Below the pieces are notes generated by a model that saw only the letters and a list, made by a program, of their open reading frames with translations, made no database searches and was not told the DNA's origin. DNA of 64,000 bases, from positions 146,772 to 210,771 of the forward strand of contig DASXLB010000022.1 in assembly GCA_036496585.1 (NCBI GenBank). Reading direction: 5' to 3'. This DNA comes from Vicinamibacterales bacterium. GTDB taxonomy: Bacteria > Acidobacteriota > Vicinamibacteria > Vicinamibacterales > 2-12-FULL-66-21. The position numbers and the translations under genes are program-made. Shown here one piece after another: positions 15,849 to 31,760 of this stretch. Every line of letters begins with the position of its first letter. Position 1 is the first letter of the stretch.

Positions 15849-16952
15849 TTGAACGCCCTCAAGAAGACTCCGCTCCACGCCCGTCATCGCTCTCTCGGCG
15901 CCCGCATGGTCGAGTTCGGCGGCTGGGACATGCCGGTCGAGTACAGCGGCATCGTCGACGAGCACATGGCGGTGCGGACACGCGCCGGTTTGTTCGACGT
16001 GTCCCACATGGGGGAGATCGAGGTTGCCGGCGCCAACGCGCTCGACGCCGTCCAGCACATCACTTCTAACGACGCCTCGCGGCTCGCCGTCAATCAGATC
16101 CAGTACTCAGCGCTGACCACCCCGCAGGGGACGTTCGTCGACGACGTGCTGACCTACAAGTTGGCGGACGACCATTTCATGCTCGTCGTCAACGCGTCCA
16201 ACATCGTCAAGGACTTCCACTGGATTACCGAGCATGTCCGCGAGGTCGGCGGCGATGCCGTGGCTGTCAACACCAGCTCGCGCTACGCCCTCGTGGCGCT
16301 GCAGGGGCCGGTGGCCAGAGAAGTGCTGCAGTCGCTGACTGGCGTCGATCTCGCGGCGCTCAAGTACTACTGGTTTGCGACCGGTGAAGTGGCCGGCGTC
16401 CGCGTGACGATCTCGCGCACGGGCTACACCGGTGAGGACGGGTTCGAGGTATTCGCGCCGCCCAACGCCGCCGAGCGGGTGTGGGATGCCATCCTCCAGG
16501 CAGGGAAACCGGCCGGAGTGCTGCCGGCCGGGCTCGGCGCGCGAGACACGCTGCGCCTGGAAGCCGCGATGCGCCTCTACGGCAACGACATGGACGAGAC
16601 GACCACGGTCGTAGAAGCGGATCTCGGTTGGATCGTCGGGTGGAAGAAGCCCGAGTTCCTCGGCGCCGGCGTGCTCAGGCAGCAGAAGGCCGAAGGCGCC
16701 CCGCGGCGGCTCGTCGGGTTCGAGATGCTGGAACGCGCGATCGCGCGGCACGGCCACGACGTCTACGCCGACGGCGTGAAGGCCGGCGTGGTCACGAGCG
16801 GTACGCAGACGCCGTTTCTGAAGAAGGCGATCGGCATGGCCTATCTGCCGGTCGATCGCACGCAGCCCGGAACGGAATTCGAAGTGGACATCCGCGGCCG
16901 CCGCGCCAGAGCGGCCGTGGTTTCGATGCCCTTTTACAAGCGAGCAAAGTGA
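15849..16952 (+). CDS. gcvT: Glycine cleavage system T protein (aminomethyltransferase)
   Basis: 367 residues, the usual length. Transfers the methylene group from the aminomethyl-lipoyl H protein to tetrahydrofolate, releasing ammonia. Seen: the family start LKKTPLHARHRSLGARMVEFGGWDMPVEYSGI... (in short runs KTPLH, MVEFGGWDMPV), VSHMGEIEV, YTGEDGFEVF, GLGARDTLRLEAAMRLYGND and the C-terminal barrel. Translation appears to begin at TTG 15849, as no ATG or GTG fits the conserved N-terminus. The 69-bp spacer upstream shows no glycine riboswitch. gcvT, gcvH and gcvP overlap end to end. Confidence 0.96.
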   Translation: MNALKKTPLHARHRSLGARMVEFGGWDMPVEYSGIVDEHMAVRTRAGLFDVSHMGEIEVAGANALDAVQHITSNDASRLAVNQIQYSALTTPQGTFVDDVLTYKLADDHFMLVVNASNIVKDFHWITEHVREVGGDAVAVNTSSRYALVALQGPVAREVLQSLTGVDLAALKYYWFATGEVAGVRVTISRTGYTGEDGFEVFAPPNAAERVWDAILQAGKPAGVLPAGLGARDTLRLEAAMRLYGNDMDETTTVVEADLGWIVGWKKPEFLGAGVLRQQKAEGAPRRLVGFEMLERAIARHGHDVYADGVKAGVVTSGTQTPFLKKAIGMAYLPVDRTQPGTEFEVDIRGRRARAAVVSMPFYKRAK

Positions 16953-17325
16953 TGGCTTACCCGACCGATCTCCAGTACACGAAGGATCACGAGTGGATTC
17001 GCCTGGGTGCTCCCGGCAAGGACGAAGCCCAGGTCGGCATCACCGACTACGCCCAGAAGCAGCTCGGCGACGTCGTCTATGTCGAGCTGCCGCAGATCGG
17101 CCGCACGCTGAAGAAGGGTGAAGTCTTCGGCACGATCGAATCGGTGAAAGCGGTCTCGGAGCTGTATAGCCCGGTCGGCGGCGAGGTCACACAGGTCAAC
17201 GCGGCGCTCGTGCAGAATCCCGAGCAGGTCAACAAGGATCCTCACGGCTCGTGGATGATTGCCATGAAAGTGAGCGGCGATCAGAACGATCTGATCGACG
17301 CGGCCGCGTATACGGATCTGACGAA

Positions 17326-17329
<4 letters not shown>
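16952..17329 (+). CDS. gcvH: Glycine cleavage system H protein
   Basis: 125 residues. Carrier protein whose lipoyl-lysine shuttles the aminomethyl intermediate between the P, T and L proteins. Seen: the conserved YTKDHEWI start, [19 protein letters not shown], and the lipoylation motif [15 protein letters not shown] with the modified Lys. ATG 16952 shares a base with the gcvT stop (TGATG). The stop overlaps the GTG start of gcvP. Confidence 0.97.
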
Positions 17330-20226
<2,897 letters not shown>

Positions 20227-20289
20227 CGGCCGCGTCGCATGAAGACCAGGAGATGAGGCCGGCGCCCGACGGTTGGCTGGACAGCCGGC

Positions 20290-21177
20290 TCAGGCCTGAC
20301 GCGCCAGCGCGCGGGTGAGTTCCTGCGCACGCTGCTGGTAGAGCGCGGTGAGCTTCTTCGTCACCGGCCCCACACGACCGTCGCCGACCGGGCGGCCGTC
20401 GACACTGACGACCGGCGACAGCTCGCGCGTCGTCGAGGTGATGAACATCTCGTCGGCGGTCTCGAGATCCTTCGGCACCAGCGTCTCTTCACGCACGTCG
20501 ATGCCGAGCTCGCGCCCCAGCTCGAACAGGAACGCGCGCGTCACCCCTTCCAGCAAGCCCGATTCCGACGTCGGTGTCAACGCGGCGCCGCCGCGCACCA
20601 GGAAGAAGTTCGACTGCGAGCACTCGCTCAGCTCGCCGCGGTAGTTGCACATCAGCGCTTCTTCGGCGCCGGCGCGATACGCCGCCTGCATGGCGAGCGC
20701 GTTGTTCATCAGATTGTTCGACTTGATGATCGGGTTGACCGATCGCGGATGGTTGCGCAGCATGTCGACGAGCGCCACGCGGATGCCCTCGTCGTAGACG
20801 CGCGCCGGGTACGGCTCGAACGGCTTGACGATGATCACCGTCGTCGGAGTAGGCGTCGATCGGAGATCGTAGGTGAGGTCTCCGACTCCGCGCGTGTGCA
20901 GCACGCGGATGTACGCCTCGCGCAGATCGCCGGCGGCGCCGACGGTCTGGTCGATCCAGGAGAGCAGCGCCGGATCGTCGAACGGCACGCCGAGCGCGAG
21001 CCGCTCCGCCGACTGGCGAAGCCGGCGCATGTGCCGGTCGTACAGGAACGGTACGCGGTTGTAGGTGCGCATCGTCTCGTAGACGCCTTCGCCGTAGACG
21101 AAGCCATGATCGTAGACGGGCACGACCGCCTGGTCGGCGGAAGTGATCCGGCCGTTGACATAGACTGCTCCGCGCAT
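20290..21177 (-). CDS. Class IV PLP-dependent aminotransferase (branched-chain or D-amino-acid type)
   Basis: 295 residues from ATG 21177; a longer reading would run into a repeat-rich spacer. Fold type IV enzyme of the IlvE / D-alanine transaminase / aminodeoxychorismate lyase family. Seen: VYVNGRITSADQAVVPVYDHGFVYGEGVYETMR (in short runs DHGFVYGEGVYET), the RTYNRVPFLYDRHMRRL helix, PLP lysine in NPIIKSNNLMNNAL, SECSQSNFFLV and SGLLEGVTR. IIKSNN is nearer to D-amino-acid and broad branched-chain transaminases than to E. coli IlvE, so the exact substrate is open. Convergent with gcvP. Confidence 0.85.
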   Translation of the reverse strand: MRGAVYVNGRITSADQAVVPVYDHGFVYGEGVYETMRTYNRVPFLYDRHMRRLRQSAERLALGVPFDDPALLSWIDQTVGAAGDLREAYIRVLHTRGVGDLTYDLRSTPTPTTVIIVKPFEPYPARVYDEGIRVALVDMLRNHPRSVNPIIKSNNLMNNALAMQAAYRAGAEEALMCNYRGELSECSQSNFFLVRGGAALTPTSESGLLEGVTRAFLFELGRELGIDVREETLVPKDLETADEMFITSTTRELSPVVSVDGRPVGDGRVGPVTKKLTALYQQRAQELTRALARQA

Positions 21178-21189
21178 CGCAAGATCGTA

Positions 21190-21320
21190 GCACTGTCGGT
21201 TGGCAGGTGGCGGCAGGCCGTTGGCAGTAGACTTCACTTGTGCTGCGGACACCCACGCAAAGGGACGGCCCGTCCCCGGCTGAGGGCCACTGTCGACTGC
21301 CAACTGGACACTGCTAACTG
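21190..21320. repeat. Degenerate TTGGCAG-type intergenic repeat
   Basis: GTTGGCAG occurs at 21199-21206 and 21220-21227, with its inverse CTGCCAAC at 21297-21304. The motif family recurs in other spacers of the window (39040, 46335, 57650-57760). It fills the 146-bp gap between the divergent aminotransferase and Nnr genes, so promoters for both must also lie here. Confidence 0.5.
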
Positions 21321-21323
21321 ACC

Positions 21324-22901
21324 ATGCGCGTCTTGAACACCCAGCAAATGCGCGAGGCCGATCGCCAGACGATCGACGAGATCGGCATTCCTTCCCTCGT
21401 GCTCATGGAGAACGCCGGCCGACAGGCCGTTGCCGCGATGGAGGCGGCGTTCGACGACCTGTCGTCGAGCCGGGTCGGCGTCCTGTGCGGACGGGGGAAC
21501 AACGGCGGCGACGGCTTCGTCGTGGCCCGCACGCTGGCGCAGCGCGGCATCGAGGCCGTCGTCTACATCCTCGGCAGCGTCTCGGACGTGCGCGGCGACG
21601 CTCGGACGAACCTGGAGATTCTCGGCAGGGTCGGCGTCACGGTCGTCGAGGTGACCAACGCGCAGGAGTGGGAGCTGCACTTCAGCGAGGTGTCCGAGTG
21701 CGACCTGATCGTCGACGCGATCGTCGGCACCGGGTTCCACGGGCCGCTGACCGGTCTGCTCGAGACCGTGGTCGCCGACGTGAACGGGTTGGGTGTGCCG
21801 GTAGTGGCGATCGACCTGCCGACCGGCGTCTCGGCCGACTCGCACGAGGTCGACGGGGAAGCCATCGAGGCGTCGATGACGGTGACGCTGGCTGCGCCGA
21901 AGCTGCCGCTGATCCTGCCGCCGGCTGATGCGCACGGCGGCGATCTGGTGATCGCCGACATCGGCATTCCCGCCTCGGTCATCGACGAGCTCGACGGGCC
22001 CCGGCTGGAGCTGCTGACACGGGAACGGATGCGCGAGCTGGTGCCGGCGCGGGCGGCCGACTCCCACAAAGGGGACTTCGGCCGTGTGCTGGTCATCGCC
22101 GGATCGCGAGGCCGCACCGGCGCCGCGAATCTCGCGGCGACCGGCGCACTTCGCTCCGGCGCCGGGCTGGTCACGATCGCCACAGCCAGATCCTGCCTGC
22201 CGATTGTCGCCGCCATGGCGCCCGAGTACATGACGCTCGGGCTCGAGGAGACCGAAGCCGGTACGATCGATTTCAGCGCCGCCGATCGCGTGCTCGACTT
22301 CAAGGCCGACGTCATCGCGATCGGCCCCGGGCTCGGGCAGGATCCCTCGACGACAGCCTTCGTCCACGCGGTGTTCGAGCGCTCGGGCGTGCCGCTGGTG
22401 CTCGACGCCGACGCGCTCAACGCGTTCGAGGACGATCCCGAGCGACTGACCGGACGCGACGGGGTCGACGTGATCGTCACGCCGCATCCCGGCGAGATGG
22501 CGCGACTGCTCCAGAGCAGCATCGAAGACGTGCAGGCGGATCGGCTCGAACACGCGCGCGATTTTGCGAGGCGGCACCGCTGCCATGTCGTGCTGAAGGG
22601 GCATCGTACGATCATCGCCGGCCCGGAGGGTCGATCGTTCGTGAACCTGACTGGTAACGCCGGAATGGCTACGGGCGGTACCGGCGATTTGCTGACGGGC
22701 ATGATCGCCGCCTGGTTCGCGCAGATCCTCGACGCCGAGGCCGCATGCAAGCTGGCCGTATACCTGCACGGCACGGCCGGCGATCTCGCCGAAGCGGACG
22801 AGGGCGAGACGGCGCTGCTGCCGTCCGACATCGCGACGCGCCTCGGCGACGCCGTGCTCGAGCTGACCGCCCGCCGCCGGGTCAAGCGTGATAACAACTA
22901 G
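21324..22901 (+). CDS. nnr: Bifunctional NAD(P)HX epimerase / ADP-dependent NAD(P)HX dehydratase
   Basis: 525 residues, the two-domain YjeF protein. Repairs hydrated NADH and NADPH in the cytoplasm. N-terminal epimerase (about 1-215): MRVLNTQQMREADRQ, LMENAGR, CGRGNNGGDGFV and GTGFHGPL. C-terminal dehydratase (about 225-515), a ribokinase-like fold: HKGDFGRVLVIAGS, GAGLVTIAT, DADALNAF, VTPHPGEMARL and NAGMATGGTGDLLTGMIA. Overlaps tsaE by 14 nt; the nnr-tsaE pairing is common across bacteria. Confidence 0.96.
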   Translation: MRVLNTQQMREADRQTIDEIGIPSLVLMENAGRQAVAAMEAAFDDLSSSRVGVLCGRGNNGGDGFVVARTLAQRGIEAVVYILGSVSDVRGDARTNLEILGRVGVTVVEVTNAQEWELHFSEVSECDLIVDAIVGTGFHGPLTGLLETVVADVNGLGVPVVAIDLPTGVSADSHEVDGEAIEASMTVTLAAPKLPLILPPADAHGGDLVIADIGIPASVIDELDGPRLELLTRERMRELVPARAADSHKGDFGRVLVIAGSRGRTGAANLAATGALRSGAGLVTIATARSCLPIVAAMAPEYMTLGLEETEAGTIDFSAADRVLDFKADVIAIGPGLGQDPSTTAFVHAVFERSGVPLVLDADALNAFEDDPERLTGRDGVDVIVTPHPGEMARLLQSSIEDVQADRLEHARDFARRHRCHVVLKGHRTIIAGPEGRSFVNLTGNAGMATGGTGDLLTGMIAAWFAQILDAEAACKLAVYLHGTAGDLAEADEGETALLPSDIATRLGDAVLELTARRRVKRDNN

Positions 22902-23292
22902 CGAAGGCGAGACGGAGCAGGCCGGCGAGGCGCTGGCACAACGTCTCGGGGCCGGCGCGCTCGTACTGCTCTATGGGGACCTCGGCGCGGGGAAGACCGC
23001 GTTCGTCCGCGGACTGGCGCGCGGACTCGGCGCGTCCGCAGACGAGGTGTCGAGCCCGACCTTTACGATCATCCAGGAATACAGAGGCGGACGCGCGACG
23101 CTCTATCACGTCGATCTCTACCGTCTCTCGCCTCCGGAGATCGAAGACCTCGGCCTCGACGATCTCATCGAGAGTGGCGGCATCGTGGCGATCGAATGGG
23201 CGGATCGCTGGGGCGGCCGGCCCACCGCGGCAGTCGAAGCGCAGCTCGAGCGTGTCGATGACAACCGGCGGCGAATTCGCGTACACGAGTAG
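22888..23292 (+). CDS. tsaE: tRNA threonylcarbamoyladenosine biosynthesis ATPase TsaE
   Basis: 134 residues from GTG 22888, inside the end of nnr. P-loop ATPase that works with TsaB and TsaD to make t6A at position 37 of ANN-decoding tRNAs. Seen: Walker A GDLGAGKT (30-37), SSPTFTIIQEY, YHVDLYRL and the IEWADR motif. Normal length for the family. TsaB and TsaD are not in the window. Confidence 0.95.
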   Translation: MITTSEGETEQAGEALAQRLGAGALVLLYGDLGAGKTAFVRGLARGLGASADEVSSPTFTIIQEYRGGRATLYHVDLYRLSPPEIEDLGLDDLIESGGIVAIEWADRWGGRPTAAVEAQLERVDDNRRRIRVHE

Positions 23293-23366
23293 TACGTACT
23301 GGAAACAGTTGCTCGCTTCCGCGGCGTCTGCCTGGCCGCTGTGCACCCATTCATGGCCTTCGACGA

Positions 23367-23382
23367 CGGCGGCTCGTTTGCA
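23367..23382 (+). promoter_or_regulatory. Candidate sigma-54 promoter before the first secreted paralog
   Basis: CGGC (23367-23370) and TTGCA (23378-23382) with the GG and GC dinucleotides 10 bp apart. The -24 box has C instead of T at its first base. The start would be near 23393, giving a 31-nt leader to ATG 23424 with GGAGG inside it. Confidence 0.35.
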
Positions 23383-23423
23383 GATGCAGCCTCTGAACGA
23401 AGATGTCCTTTGGAGGCATATTG

Positions 23424-24029
23424 ATGAAGCGCTCACATGTATTTGGAACAGCCGCGGCGTTCGCACTCGCGGTGTGCACGGCCGCTGCGCAATCTCCGAC
23501 GCCGCAGGACGCGAATGGCAACCACAACAGCAGCCGCAACGAGAAGACCGTCACGGTGACCGGCTGCCTCGTTCCGGGCTCCGGTGCGAGCAGCTCGACC
23601 GGCGCGACCGGCACGAGTGGAAGTTCGAGCACCAGTTCGGCGTCGCGCGGTTGGATGCTGACCAGCGCGATGGTCGGCGGCTCGTCGACGTCAGGCTCGA
23701 GCACGGGCTCCTCGACCACCGGCACGAGCGGCCAGCCGCCGTCGGGAATGTCGGCGAGCAGATCGGCCAGCTCGTTCACGCTCGTCGGCCACGAGAGCGA
23801 TCTGCAGAAGTACGCTAACGCTCGCGTCGAAATCCGCGGGACAGTAGAAGGCAACTCGAGCCCCAGCTCCAGCACGACGTCGGCCGCCGGCTCGAGCACC
23901 TCGGGATCGAGCCCGACCGGCAGCATGACCAGCGGCTCGAACGCGGGCGCGCTGAGCGCCGCGTCGGATCACGAGACCCTGCGCGTCGACTCCGTGAAGA
24001 AGATCAGCGACAGCTGCAGCGGACACTAA
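23424..24029 (+). CDS. Secreted Ser/Gly-rich protein, member 1 of a three-copy family
   Basis: 201 residues: signal peptide (HVFGTAAAFALAVCTAAAQ), then the shared core TVTVTGCL, a long Ser/Gly/Thr-rich disordered stretch, SSFTLVGHESDLQKYANARVEIRGT, a second Ser-rich linker and a C-terminal LRVDSVKKISDSCSGH. Two other genes (24143, 26325) share the TGCL block, the YTL..L..Y...RVEV.G block and the Cys-containing C-terminus. The two conserved cysteines may form a disulfide. The core resembles a small OB-like beta domain (inference). GGAGG precedes the ATG. Function unknown. Confidence 0.75.
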   Translation: MKRSHVFGTAAAFALAVCTAAAQSPTPQDANGNHNSSRNEKTVTVTGCLVPGSGASSSTGATGTSGSSSTSSASRGWMLTSAMVGGSSTSGSSTGSSTTGTSGQPPSGMSASRSASSFTLVGHESDLQKYANARVEIRGTVEGNSSPSSSTTSAAGSSTSGSSPTGSMTSGSNAGALSAASDHETLRVDSVKKISDSCSGH

Positions 24030-24142
24030 CTGACGATCCAGGCCGGCGCTCTTTCAAAAAGACGAGCGTTGGCAGGATGACGGGCGGCGGCCTACACGGC
24101 TGCCGCCCGACGCGCTACGATGGGGGACAAGGCGGTGCAGAG

Positions 24143-24631
24143 ATGAACAGTGCGCAGCTTGGAACCACCATCGTGACGATCATGGCGTTGGCGTTTGGCG
24201 CGCAGCAGTCGGCGACGCTGAATGTGCCTGTCGCCTCTGACAAAACCCCGACCGCTCTGACGGGATGTCTGATGCCCGGGGGGAGCGTCAGCATGCCTGG
24301 CTCGGGTGGTTCGAAGGGAACGGGGCCAGCCGGTATGAACGCCGACGCAGCGAACACCGGAGCGTTTCTCACGCTTCATCTCGGGAAGAAGCATCCCAAG
24401 ACCGTCGAGGAGTCCTACACCCTCGAGGGCTTGGAGGCCGCCCAGCTGAAACAGTACGAGCATTCGCGCGTCGAGGTCCAGGGTGTCCTTCTCCCCCCAC
24501 CGAATCCAGACTCTACGGTGAGTGGCACGACGATGACGACGACGACGGGGAAGAAGCCGCAGTCCAAGTCAGCTCCGCTCTTCCGGGTGACCGCGATCAA
24601 GCAGGTGCCAGGGAGCTGCGGCGGTCAGTGA
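24143..24631 (+). CDS. Secreted protein, member 2 of the three-copy family
   Basis: 162 residues. N-terminal hydrophobic signal (LGTTIVTIMALAFGAQQSA), then ALTGCLMPGGSVSMP, a short Gly-rich segment, ESYTLEGLEAAQLKQYEHSRVEVQGVLL and the C-terminal FRVTAIKQVPGSCGGQ. This is the most compact copy, so it shows the core best: TGCL, YTLEG, RVEVQG and CGG. ATG 24143 was chosen because the signal peptide starts there. Upstream, 24080-24115 contains a GC-rich hairpin (GGGCGGC / GCCGCCC) in the gap after member 1. It is the shortest in linker length of the three. Confidence 0.75.
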   Translation: MNSAQLGTTIVTIMALAFGAQQSATLNVPVASDKTPTALTGCLMPGGSVSMPGSGGSKGTGPAGMNADAANTGAFLTLHLGKKHPKTVEESYTLEGLEAAQLKQYEHSRVEVQGVLLPPPNPDSTVSGTTMTTTTGKKPQSKSAPLFRVTAIKQVPGSCGGQ

Positions 24632-24730
24632 CCGCCACGTAATTCCTACCGACGTGAATACCGACATGGAAGGCACTCGCGGCCATTCATCGCCCTGCCT
24701 CATCCGGCTCTGTTCTTGCTCGCGCACCAC

Positions 24731-24895
24731 ATGATGGGGCGCGCACTCTGGCTGATCCCGATCACGCTCCTTGCGGTGGGGGCGGGGGTCATGCTCCGTG
24801 CGCGGGTCCGTCGTCAGTATTCGGCGCCCTCAACGGATCACGTCAGCGGCGACTGGCTTGCCCAGGCCAGGGGGCATGAAGAGCAGGAGTGGTAG
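24731..24895 (+). CDS. Possible small single-span membrane protein
   Basis: 54 residues: ATG 24731 (ATGATG), a hydrophobic helix (ALWLIPITLLAVGAGVML), a basic turn (RARVRRQ) and an acidic tail ending HEEQEW. Positive-inside topology fits. It overlaps the next gene by 20 nt. No clear ribosome site and no family recognised; it could be chance coding in a GC-rich spacer. Confidence 0.38.
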   Translation: MMGRALWLIPITLLAVGAGVMLRARVRRQYSAPSTDHVSGDWLAQARGHEEQEW

Positions 24896-25949
24896 GGGAG
24901 CGACGCAGTCGCGGTGCATCGCGGCAGTGGCGCTGAGTACCGTTATCTGCCTGTGGTCATGCACGGCCGGCGCGCAGACGCTGTCGGTCGATGGAACGCG
25001 GTTCGGCATCGATGGTCGCGCGACGCGGCTTCTCCTCTTCATCTCGTACTTCGACGGCCTCCACGCCTCGAAACTGAACGACGACCTCGACTACCTGTCC
25101 GTCACTCTGCGCTTCGACGGCATTCGCGTGCTGCCGAACTGGCAGCGGCGCGATGCCGGGTACTGCCCGATCGAGTCCGACGAGACGACGTTGTTCGATG
25201 CGGCCGGCAACGTGCGCGGCGACACGACTCCGGCGTCTGGGCCGCTGAAGCGCCTGCTGGATCTGATCGACGCGGCCCGCGCAAGAACGCTCGTCGTCGA
25301 CGTCTCCTTCACGCGGGAGACGGTGCCGGGCCTGAACGAGGAGAACTACGTCCGCGCCGCCACCCGGACGGCGAAACTGCTCGCGCCGTATCGCAACGTG
25401 CTGATCGATCTTCAAAACGAGATCGACAAGAACGCGCTCAGCGAGGCGCAGACGACACGGCTTCGAGAGGCGATCGCCGCCGTCGACGCCGCTCGAGTGA
25501 TCGTCGCCTCGCGCGGCGGGCCCGCGCCGGACGTCATCGCCTACAACCAGCGAATCGGCGCGACCGCGATCGCGTATCACGATCCGCGCGTCGCCCAATG
25601 GGCGGAGCAGACGGCGGCGGCCGTCGCGCCGCTGGCCGCGTCAGGCCGGCCGGTCTACCTACAGGAGCCGCAGGCGTGGAACTCCGGGATGACGATTTGC
25701 CACCGTGTGGAGGGGAAGACTCTCGACGCGGACGGCGATGCGGCGCACTTCCGGGGCGCGGTGACGCACGCGCGTGACGCCGGTGCCGCCGCGTGGACGT
25801 TCCACACCCGTCAAGGATTCAGGCTCGATACCGCCGACGGCATTCGGTCGCGTGTCCAGGCGAATTCGTCAGAACGGGCGCTGCTCGAGGGGGCTGCAGG
25901 CGCGGCGGCGCTCAGCACGATCGCCAGCGGCAGCGCGACGACGCGCTAG
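24876..25949 (+). CDS. Secreted TIM-barrel protein, cellulase/GH5-like
   Basis: 357 residues from ATG 24876 (GGGGG just upstream). Signal peptide (IAAVALSTVICLWSCTAGAQ). The body follows the order of a clan-A glycoside hydrolase: FDGIRVLPNW after strand 2, RTLVVDVSFTRET, NVLIDLQNEIDKN (the acid/base Glu usually follows Asn at strand 4; here QNE), ARVIVASRGG, AIAYHDPR, GRPVYLQEPQAWNSG (candidate nucleophile Glu on strand 7) and AAAWTFHTRQGF. Family number not assigned and activity unproven. It sits among the secreted three-copy family. Confidence 0.65.
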   Translation: MKSRSGRGATQSRCIAAVALSTVICLWSCTAGAQTLSVDGTRFGIDGRATRLLLFISYFDGLHASKLNDDLDYLSVTLRFDGIRVLPNWQRRDAGYCPIESDETTLFDAAGNVRGDTTPASGPLKRLLDLIDAARARTLVVDVSFTRETVPGLNEENYVRAATRTAKLLAPYRNVLIDLQNEIDKNALSEAQTTRLREAIAAVDAARVIVASRGGPAPDVIAYNQRIGATAIAYHDPRVAQWAEQTAAAVAPLAASGRPVYLQEPQAWNSGMTICHRVEGKTLDADGDAAHFRGAVTHARDAGAAAWTFHTRQGFRLDTADGIRSRVQANSSERALLEGAAGAAALSTIASGSATTR

Positions 25950-25990
25950 CGCCATTTTCCAGCGGGCGTGTAGGCCCGCGCGGAAAGCCC

Positions 25991-26251
25991 CTAGCGCTGC
26001 GCGGCGGTGCAGGCGAACGGCTCGACGCGGCGAACCGCCGCACCGGTCTCACGCCGCGGCACGAGCATTTTCGGATCGTCGGCCGGGGTCTTTCGGATCA
26101 GTACCAGGCCGCAGATGACGTCCGCTCGCGAGCGTTCGACTGCCGAATGCGCGACTGGAAAGCGGATGGCAAACCGCGGCTGCACGGCTGACTCTTGCGG
26201 GGGCCTTGACAGGAGAGACAGGAGCGACGCGAGCACGACCGTGGCGGTCAT
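25991..26251 (-). CDS. Small secreted protein
   Basis: 86 residues. Short signal sequence (MTATVVLASLLSLLS), then ADVICGLVLIRKTPADDPKMLVPRRET and a C-terminal FACTAAQR. The CG-hydrophobic-PADDPKM motif is of a kind I associate with small exported proteins of many proteobacteria and acidobacteria, which supports real coding. Two cysteines remain after the signal. Antisense to its neighbours and only 73 bp from the start of the next plus-strand gene. Confidence 0.55.
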   Translation of the reverse strand: MTATVVLASLLSLLSRPPQESAVQPRFAIRFPVAHSAVERSRADVICGLVLIRKTPADDPKMLVPRRETGAAVRRVEPFACTAAQR

Positions 26252-26324
26252 GCGGCCAGTCTACTCCTGCTGACGTCCTCGTGCTTGCAGCGGTCTCCAT
26301 CAAGGACAAATGGAGGCAGATGGA

Positions 26325-27011
26325 ATGAAGCGCAACTATATCTTCGGCACGATGTTCGCGGTCGCACTTGGTGTTTCGGTCGCGGCGCAGTCGCCGACCG
26401 GTCAGACCGGCACACCGCCACAGGGTACGCAGACGCATGGGTCGCAGACACCGGCCACGCCGGCCTCACCAACTACGCCGGCCACGCCGCCCACCACCGG
26501 GAGCCAGATTCAGAAGCCCGTTCCAGGGACGCAGGGTACGACTCCCCCCGCCAGTCAGCCGCTCACCGTCACTGGCTGTCTCACGGGCGGTACGGGAATG
26601 AACGCGGCCTACACGCTGAACGGCGTGACTGGCGGCGCGGCGAATTCGCCGACGTCCTACACGCTCCTCGGCGGTGATCGCAGCGCGATGGGGCAATACG
26701 GCAATTCGCGCGTGGAGGTGATTGGCACGACGGCGCCTCAGCCTGGCTCGGCATCGCAGAGTGTTGGCACGTCCGGACGCGCCCCCGTAACGGGCGCACC
26801 GGGCGCGCCGGCCACCGGGGCTACGGGCGCAACCGCCGCGGGTGGCAACGGAACCGCCGCGGCACCGCCCACCGGAACGGGCACGGTCGGGGCAGGAACG
26901 GCCGCCACCGGCGCTGCGGGATCGGTTGCGCCAACTGCCTCCGGCGCCGCGCCGACGAACTTCACCGTGACGTCGATTCGACAGGTTCCGGGAACCTGCG
27001 GAGGAAACTAG
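26325..27011 (+). CDS. Secreted Pro/Thr/Gly-rich protein, member 3 of the three-copy family
   Basis: 228 residues. Signal peptide (NYIFGTMFAVALGVSVAAQ), nearly the same opening as member 1 (MKR-x2-xFGT). Then a Thr/Pro/Gln-rich linker, LTVTGCLTGGTGMNAAYTL, TSYTLLGGDRSAMGQYGNSRVEVIGT, a long Ala/Gly/Thr-rich linker and FTVTSIRQVPGTCGGN. The ribosome site and start region (TGGAGGCA... then ATGAAGCGC) also copy member 1, indicating duplication of the whole leader. Function unknown; the low-complexity linkers suggest a flexible cell-surface or matrix role. Confidence 0.75.
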   Translation: MKRNYIFGTMFAVALGVSVAAQSPTGQTGTPPQGTQTHGSQTPATPASPTTPATPPTTGSQIQKPVPGTQGTTPPASQPLTVTGCLTGGTGMNAAYTLNGVTGGAANSPTSYTLLGGDRSAMGQYGNSRVEVIGTTAPQPGSASQSVGTSGRAPVTGAPGAPATGATGATAAGGNGTAAAPPTGTGTVGAGTAATGAAGSVAPTASGAAPTNFTVTSIRQVPGTCGGN

Positions 27012-27032
27012 AAGGAATGTGGTGGGGAAGGG

Positions 27033-27076
27033 AGGTCGGGTGATCGCAACTCTGGCAGATCCCTCGATCCCCCGAC

Positions 27077-27078
<2 letters not shown>
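27033..27078. terminator. Bidirectional terminator between member 3 and guaB
   Basis: Arms 27033-27046 and 27065-27078 pair over 14 bp with one mismatch around an 18-nt loop. They lie between two convergent genes; the right arm covers the guaB stop codon. Confidence 0.6.
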
Positions 27079-31651
<4,573 letters not shown>

Positions 31652-31672
31652 GGGAGAGCGGGTATCCAGTAA

Positions 31673-31681
31673 TTGTAGCAG
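31673..31681 (-). promoter_or_regulatory. Extended -10 promoter of secA
   Basis: On the minus strand TGC-TACAAT (31681 to 31673), a full extended -10. No good -35 is visible. The start would fall near 31666, giving a leader of about 15 nt to ATG 31651, where GAGAG-like bases act as ribosome site. Confidence 0.45.
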
Positions 31682-31760
31682 CTTGTCGAGCGGCGCGCGG
31701 GACCGGCGGGCACGGAGAGTGCGGGTGGGGGAGAGTGCGAGGGGCGGAGCCCTCCGACAA

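Noticed and set aside
26255-26290. Sigma-54 promoter before the third secreted paralog
   Set aside because: TTGCA is present but the -24 dinucleotide is GT, so the match is too poor.
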